DNA of 35,543 nucleotides from an uncultured Geobacter sp. (lineage in GTDB: Bacteria; Desulfobacterota; Desulfuromonadia; Geobacterales; DSM-12255), in assembly GCA_937860145.1 (NCBI GenBank), contig CALMBF010000127.1, forward strand, positions 1 to 35,543, read 5' to 3'. This document shows positions 31,998 through 35,543 of the stretch, in pieces. The translations under genes were made by a program, and so were the position numbers. How positions within the stretch are numbered: the first letter of the stretch is position 1; every line of letters begins with the position of its first letter. The notes beneath the pieces are model-generated. The model saw nothing but the letters and a program-made list of their open reading frames with translations, was not told the origin of the DNA and made no database searches.

Positions 31998-32951
31998 ATG
32001 GCACGCATTTACGAAGACAACTCCCAATCCATCGGCAACACGCCACTGGTGAAACTCAACCACATCACCAAGGGGGCAGGGGCAACGGTACTGGCCAAGA
32101 TCGAGGGGCGCAACCCGGCCTACTCGGTAAAATGCCGGATCGGCGCCAACATGATCTGGGATGCGGAGCAGCGGGGAGTACTGAAGCCCGGGGTCGAGAT
32201 CATCGAGCCCACCAGCGGCAACACCGGCATCGCCCTGGCGTACGTGGCAGCCGCCCGGGGGTACAAGCTGACCCTGACCATGCCGGAGACCATGAGCATC
32301 GAGCGGCGCCGGGTGCTGGCCGCCCTGGGGGCGAACCTTATCCTCACCCCCGGTGCCGAGGGGATGAAGGGGGCCATCAGCAAGGCGGAGGAAATCGCCG
32401 CCTCCGACCCGAGCCGCTGGTTCATCCCCCAGCAGTTCAAGAACCCGGCCAACCCGGCCATCCACGAGAAGACCACCGGCCCGGAGATCTGGAACGACAC
32501 GGACGGCGCCATCGACGTGCTGGTCGCTGGCGTGGGCACGGGTGGCACCATCACCGGCATCTCCCGGTACATCAAGCAGAACAGGGGGAAGCAGATCCTC
32601 TCCGTGGCCGTCGAGCCGAAGGAGAGCCCGGTCATCTCCCAGAAACTGGCCGGCGAGGCGATCAAGCCCGGCCCCCACAAGATCCAGGGGATCGGTGCCG
32701 GCTTCATCCCCGATACCCTCGACCTCTCCGTCATCGACCGGGTCGAGCAGGTCTCCAGCGACGATGCCATTGACTTCGCCAAGCGGTTGACGAAAGAAGA
32801 GGGGATCCTGGTCGGTATCTCCGGCGGCGCGGCGGTTGCGGCGGCAGTACGTCTTGCCTTCGATCCGGCCCATGCCGGCAAGACCATCGTCGTGGTCCTC
32901 CCCGACGCTGCCGAGCGGTACCTGTCCACAGCGCTCTTCGAGGGGGTCTGA
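31998..32951 (+). CDS. cysK: Cysteine synthase A (O-acetylserine sulfhydrylase)
   Basis: PLP enzyme that makes L-cysteine from O-acetyl-L-serine and sulfide. The 317 residues carry the PLP lysine K45 in [15 protein letters not shown], the [14 protein letters not shown] substrate/PLP loop (~72-85), QFKNPANP, and the phosphate-binding [10 protein letters not shown] (~177-186). SVKCRIGAN and the length match CysK rather than CysM or cystathionine beta-synthase. AAGGAG lies 7-8 bases before ATG 31998. The TGA stop overlaps the next start by one base. It belongs to a sulfate-to-cysteine locus with sbp and cysT. Confidence 0.96.
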   Translation: MARIYEDNSQSIGNTPLVKLNHITKGAGATVLAKIEGRNPAYSVKCRIGANMIWDAEQRGVLKPGVEIIEPTSGNTGIALAYVAAARGYKLTLTMPETMSIERRRVLAALGANLILTPGAEGMKGAISKAEEIAASDPSRWFIPQQFKNPANPAIHEKTTGPEIWNDTDGAIDVLVAGVGTGGTITGISRYIKQNRGKQILSVAVEPKESPVISQKLAGEAIKPGPHKIQGIGAGFIPDTLDLSVIDRVEQVSSDDAIDFAKRLTKEEGILVGISGGAAVAAAVRLAFDPAHAGKTIVVVLPDAAERYLSTALFEGV

Positions 32952-33133
32952 TGGCTGCCCCGGTCGTTGACCTGTGGACCGGAGAGGTGGAGCGCCAGGT
33001 ACGGGACGCGCTCCGTCTCATCCGTTTCGGCGCCATTACCCTTGTGATCCAGGATGGCAGGGTCATCCAGATCGACAAGAGCGAAAAGATACGCCTGAAC
33101 CGCCAGGAGCACATGCACGGCAGCGGCATCTGA
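32951..33133 (+). CDS. YezD-like small protein (DUF2292)
   Basis: The 60-residue protein matches the YezD/DUF2292 pattern: a helix (VRDALRLIRF) followed by GAITLVIQDGRVIQIDKSEKIRL. Family members recur beside sulfur-assimilation genes, but their function is unknown to me. It begins on the last base of the cysK stop (TGATG), so synthesis is coupled to cysteine synthase. The last residues include two His (HMHGSGI). A role in sulfur metabolism or in modulating CysK is inference from position. Confidence 0.85.
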   Translation: MAAPVVDLWTGEVERQVRDALRLIRFGAITLVIQDGRVIQIDKSEKIRLNRQEHMHGSGI

Positions 33134-33252
33134 CCTGCCGTAAGAAACCGGTTGCCCTCACATCAGGCGTCAGGACGCCAGGTTGACCGTAAACACCGGA
33201 GTCCGGGAGAGCGTCATGGGCGACCCTCCCGGCCTGAGTAGAACTGATTTTT

Positions 33253-33281
33253 TTGTCGTTTTAAACTATAAAAACCATAGG
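33253..33281 (+). promoter_or_regulatory. sbp promoter with overlapping operator candidate
   Basis: TTGTCG (33253-33258), 17 bases, CATAGG (33276-33281) as a weak -10. The dyad ACTATAAAAACCATAGG (33265-33281; CTAT-N7-ATAG, perfect) overlaps the promoter in exactly the register seen at cysK. The rest of 33134-33252 shows nothing I can support. Confidence 0.55.
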
Positions 33282-33296
33282 ATAAAAGGATAACAT

Positions 33297-34301
33297 ATGA
33301 ACCTCAAGAACCTGTCCCTGGTTGTCGCTGCCGCCGCCCTGGTTGCTGCCACCTCCCTGTCTGCAGTCGCTGCCGACATCAACCTGCTGAACGTCTCCTA
33401 CGACCCGACCCGGGAGTTGTACACGGACTACAACAGCGCCTTTGCCAAGTACTGGCAGAAAAAGACCGGCGACAGGGTCACGGTCAAGCAGTCCCACGGC
33501 GGCTCGGGCAAGCAGGCCCGGGCGGTCATCGACGGCCTGGAGGCCGACGTGGTCACCCTGGCCCTGGCCTACGACATCGACGCCATTGCCGAAAAGGGTC
33601 TGATCAAGCCGGGGTGGCAGAAGGAACTCCCCCACAACAGTTCCCCCTACACCTCCACCATCGTCTTCCTGGTGCGCAAGGGGAACCCGAAGCATATTAA
33701 AAACTGGGACGACCTGGTGAAGCCCGGCGTGTCGGTCATCACCCCCAACCCCAAGACCTCTGGCGGCGCCCGCTGGAACTACCTTGCCGCCTGGGCCTTC
33801 GCCCTGCACCGGAAAGGGGGCAGCGAGGCCACGGCCAGGGAGTTCGTGACCAGGCTCTTCAAGAACGTGCCGGTGCTGGATTCCGGTGCCCGGGGCTCCA
33901 CCAACACCTTCGTCCAGCGGGGGCTGGGTGACGTACTCCTGGCCTGGGAGAACGAGGCGTTCCTTGCCATCAACGAGCTGGGACCTGACAGGTTCGAGGT
34001 CGTGACCCCATCGGAAAGCATCCTTGCCGAGCCGCCGGTGACGGTCATCGACAGGGTGGCGGACAAGCGGGGGACCCGCACGGTGGCCGAGGAGTACCTG
34101 AAGTACCTCTACAGCGACGAGGGGCAGAAGATCGCCGCCAAGCATTACTACCGGCCGATCAATAAGAAGATCCCCACCAAGCTCGCCAAGGTCAAGCTCT
34201 ATACCATCGACCAGGTCTTCGGCGGCTGGCGGTCGGCCCAGAAGACCCACTTTGCCGACGGCGGGGTGTTCGACCAGATCGTCGGAGCGGCAAAGAAGTA
34301 G
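33297..34301 (+). CDS. sbp: Sulfate/thiosulfate-binding periplasmic protein
   Basis: Captures sulfate for the CysTWA ABC importer. The 334-residue precursor has a signal peptide cut near [10 protein letters not shown] (residue ~26). Family marks are [56 protein letters not shown] (sulfate-binding Ser/Gly region), [27 protein letters not shown], and HYYRPIN near the C-terminus. Its own promoter and operator candidate lie directly upstream. A palindromic repeat (34309-34388) separates it from cysT. Preference between sulfate and thiosulfate cannot be told. Confidence 0.94.
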   Translation: MNLKNLSLVVAAAALVAATSLSAVAADINLLNVSYDPTRELYTDYNSAFAKYWQKKTGDRVTVKQSHGGSGKQARAVIDGLEADVVTLALAYDIDAIAEKGLIKPGWQKELPHNSSPYTSTIVFLVRKGNPKHIKNWDDLVKPGVSVITPNPKTSGGARWNYLAAWAFALHRKGGSEATAREFVTRLFKNVPVLDSGARGSTNTFVQRGLGDVLLAWENEAFLAINELGPDRFEVVTPSESILAEPPVTVIDRVADKRGTRTVAEEYLKYLYSDEGQKIAAKHYYRPINKKIPTKLAKVKLYTIDQVFGGWRSAQKTHFADGGVFDQIVGAAKK

Positions 34302-34308
34302 CACCTAG

Positions 34309-34388
34309 TTCACCGCAAAGGCGCCAAGAGCGCAAAGTGATGCTGAACCGAACAGGTTTCTTGGCGTTCTCTGCGTCTTTGCGGTTCG
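34309..34388. repeat. Imperfect inverted repeat of the ACCGCAAAG-CGC-AAG type
   Basis: A 29-base arm (34309-34337, begins TTCACCGCAAAGGCGCC) and its imperfect complement (34360-34388, ends TCTTTGCGGTTCG) enclose 22 bases. Such CCGCAAAGxCGCxxAG palindromes are, from memory, dispersed in intergenic regions of many proteobacterial genomes. Here it sits between sbp and cysT and would form a large hairpin in their transcript. Confidence 0.75.
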
Positions 34389-34443
34389 AAAGTTTTGTAG
34401 AATCATCACCCGTTTCATCATGATCCCGTGCAAGAGGAAGTGC

Positions 34444-35349
34444 ATGGAACTGACCCCAACCTTGTCATACCCGGTGCGTCAGCTTCTGCCCTTCCCGGAA
34501 AAGCCAAAGACGCAAGCCATGAAACTCTTTGCAAAACACAACAATGTCTTTCCCGGATTCGGCCCCACCATGGGGTACACCCTGCTCTACCTGAGCCTGG
34601 TGGTGCTGATACCCCTGTCGGCCCTGGTCTTCAAGACGGCCGGGCTCTCCTGGGCCGAGTTCCTTGGGGCGGTGGCAGCCCCGCGGGTGCTGGCCTCCTA
34701 CCGGGTCACCTTCGGTGCGGCATTGGCCGCGGCGGGGATCAACGCCGTCTTCGGCGTCCTGGTGGCCTGGGTGCTGGTCCGCTACCCCTTCCCGGGGAAA
34801 CGGCTGGTGGACGCCCTGGTGGACCTCCCCTTCGCCCTCCCCACGGCGGTGGCCGGCATCACGCTGGCCACGGTCTACTCGGCCAACGGCTGGGTGGGAC
34901 GCTACCTGGAGCCCCACGGTATCAAGGTTGCCTTCACCCCCCTGGGGATCATCATCGCCATGACCTTCATCGGCCTCCCGTTCGTCGTCCGGACGGTGCA
35001 GCCGGTGATCGAGGAGCTGGACGCCGAGATCGAGGAGGCGGCCGCCTGCCTTGGTGCCAACCGCTGGCAGACTTTCCGCCGGGTGCTGTTCCCCCTCTTC
35101 ACCCCGTCGGTCCTGACCGGGTTCGCCCTGGCCTTCGCCCGGGGGGTGGGGGAGTACGGCTCCATCATCTTCATCGCCGGCAACATGCCGATGGTGTCGG
35201 AAATCACCCCGCTGATCATCATCACCAAACTGGAGCAGTACGACTACCAGGGGGCGACGGCCGTGGCCACGGTCATGCTGGTGGCGTCGTTCGCGATGCT
35301 GTTGGCGATCAATCTGCTGCAGAAGTGGAGCAGGCGCTACGCCGACTGA
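34444..35349 (+). CDS. cysT: Sulfate/thiosulfate ABC transporter permease CysT (CysU)
   Basis: One of the two membrane subunits that carry sulfate across the inner membrane. The 301 residues have about six membrane helices and the EAA loop that docks the ATPase (EEAAACLGANRWQTFRRVLFP, ~195-215). FALPTAVAGITLATVY and RGVGEYGSIIFIAGNMP are typical of CysT. ATG 34444 is chosen because AGAGGAAG lies ~5 bases before it; ATG 34519 (MKLFAKHNN) is an alternative that fits the usual shorter N-terminus but has a poor ribosome site. The expected cysW and cysA are absent because the contig ends 194 bases downstream. Confidence 0.92.
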   Translation: MELTPTLSYPVRQLLPFPEKPKTQAMKLFAKHNNVFPGFGPTMGYTLLYLSLVVLIPLSALVFKTAGLSWAEFLGAVAAPRVLASYRVTFGAALAAAGINAVFGVLVAWVLVRYPFPGKRLVDALVDLPFALPTAVAGITLATVYSANGWVGRYLEPHGIKVAFTPLGIIIAMTFIGLPFVVRTVQPVIEELDAEIEEAAACLGANRWQTFRRVLFPLFTPSVLTGFALAFARGVGEYGSIIFIAGNMPMVSEITPLIIITKLEQYDYQGATAVATVMLVASFAMLLAINLLQKWSRRYAD

Positions 35350-35470
35350 GAGCGTCCGTCTTCAGGCCATCTTCGGCCCGGCCTCAATCGCGCAATCCTC
35401 GACGTAGCGCTGCTACGCCTGCGGTTTCGCTCTATCGGCCAAGCCGAACCTGACCTAAATCTGAACGCTC
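35350..35470. repeat. 121-base imperfect palindromic repeat abutting cysT
   Basis: Two arms of 59 bases (35350-35408 and 35412-35470) flank GCT. Ends match (GAGCGT and ACGCTC), and the centre CGTAGC-GCT-GCTACG is perfect; between them roughly half the positions pair. It begins on the base after the cysT stop codon. The size and form suggest a dispersed REP/MITE-like element. Confidence 0.7.
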
Positions 35471-35543
35471 GATGTACACACAACAAATATCAGTAGTGTC
35501 CCAACGTTGAATAGTCTATGGCCTGCAAGAGCCAGTTAATTCT
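35471..35543. other. Contig tail without recognisable feature
   Basis: The last 73 bases are more AT-rich than the neighbouring genes and contain no supported reading frame. Instead of cysW, expected after cysT, an intergenic or foreign sequence begins here. It may be a further repeat on which the assembly stopped. Confidence 0.5.

Noticed and set aside
31464-32873. 469-residue minus-strand frame across the Rrf2 gene and cysK
   Set aside because: It spans two real genes and the promoter between them on the opposite strand, and has no domain.

Overview
The window appears to be one assembled contig from a GC-rich deltaproteobacterium of the Geobacter type (Desulfuromonadales/Geobacterales). 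The assignment rests on a multiheme c-type cytochrome cluster, a c-heme sensor fused to HD-GYP, a cydAB oxidase behind an Rrf2 regulator, and small Cys-rich proteins typical of that group. It is inferred from gene content, not from a database search. Bases 1-47 are not genomic: they are the end of the Illumina P5 oligo, an i5 index and the Nextera transposase adapter. The first gene is therefore cut at its 5' end.

Layout: 48-766 is the C-terminal part of an L,D-transpeptidase. 849-2155 (minus) holds a DAHP synthase and a small Cys protein. 2391-5402 is an Rrf2 regulator with cydAB (bd-type quinol oxidase) and a strong terminator. 5423-6514 (minus) is a BioD-like/DRTGG protein. 6692-10630 is a three-gene cytochrome cluster: a ten-heme lipoprotein, an outer-membrane barrel-like protein with one N-terminal heme motif, and a small monoheme cytochrome. 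10652-12827 (minus) is nadB, a chorismate mutase and a free-standing copy of the regulatory domain of type I-beta DAHP synthases. 12859-14840 (minus) is an orphan pair of oligopeptide/dipeptide ABC ATPases. 14885-16963 (minus) is a heme-bearing HAMP-GAF-HD-GYP protein.

17389-28623 (plus) is a dense housekeeping run: SpoIID-like protein, queA, mutS, an AMIN/amidase, glnD, xerD and an ApgM-type phosphoglycerate mutase or proposed homoserine kinase. Several of these genes overlap by 1-4 bases. 28635-31057 (minus) carries a Cys-rich PAS-like protein and a GapN-like aldehyde dehydrogenase. 31304-35349 is a sulfur-assimilation locus: Rrf2 regulator, cysK, a YezD-like protein, sbp and cysT. The contig stops before the expected cysW and cysA.

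The most interesting points are: (i) a CTAY-N7-RTAG operator candidate seen four times in the sulfur locus, in the same register over the cysK and sbp promoters; (ii) a stand-alone DAHP-synthase allosteric domain coupled to chorismate mutase; (iii) the heme-barrel cytochrome cluster; (iv) a c-heme periplasmic sensor on a c-di-GMP phosphodiesterase; (v) two long imperfect palindromic repeats flanking cysT, one of which lies next to the contig end. No tRNA, rRNA, CRISPR array or insertion sequence was seen.
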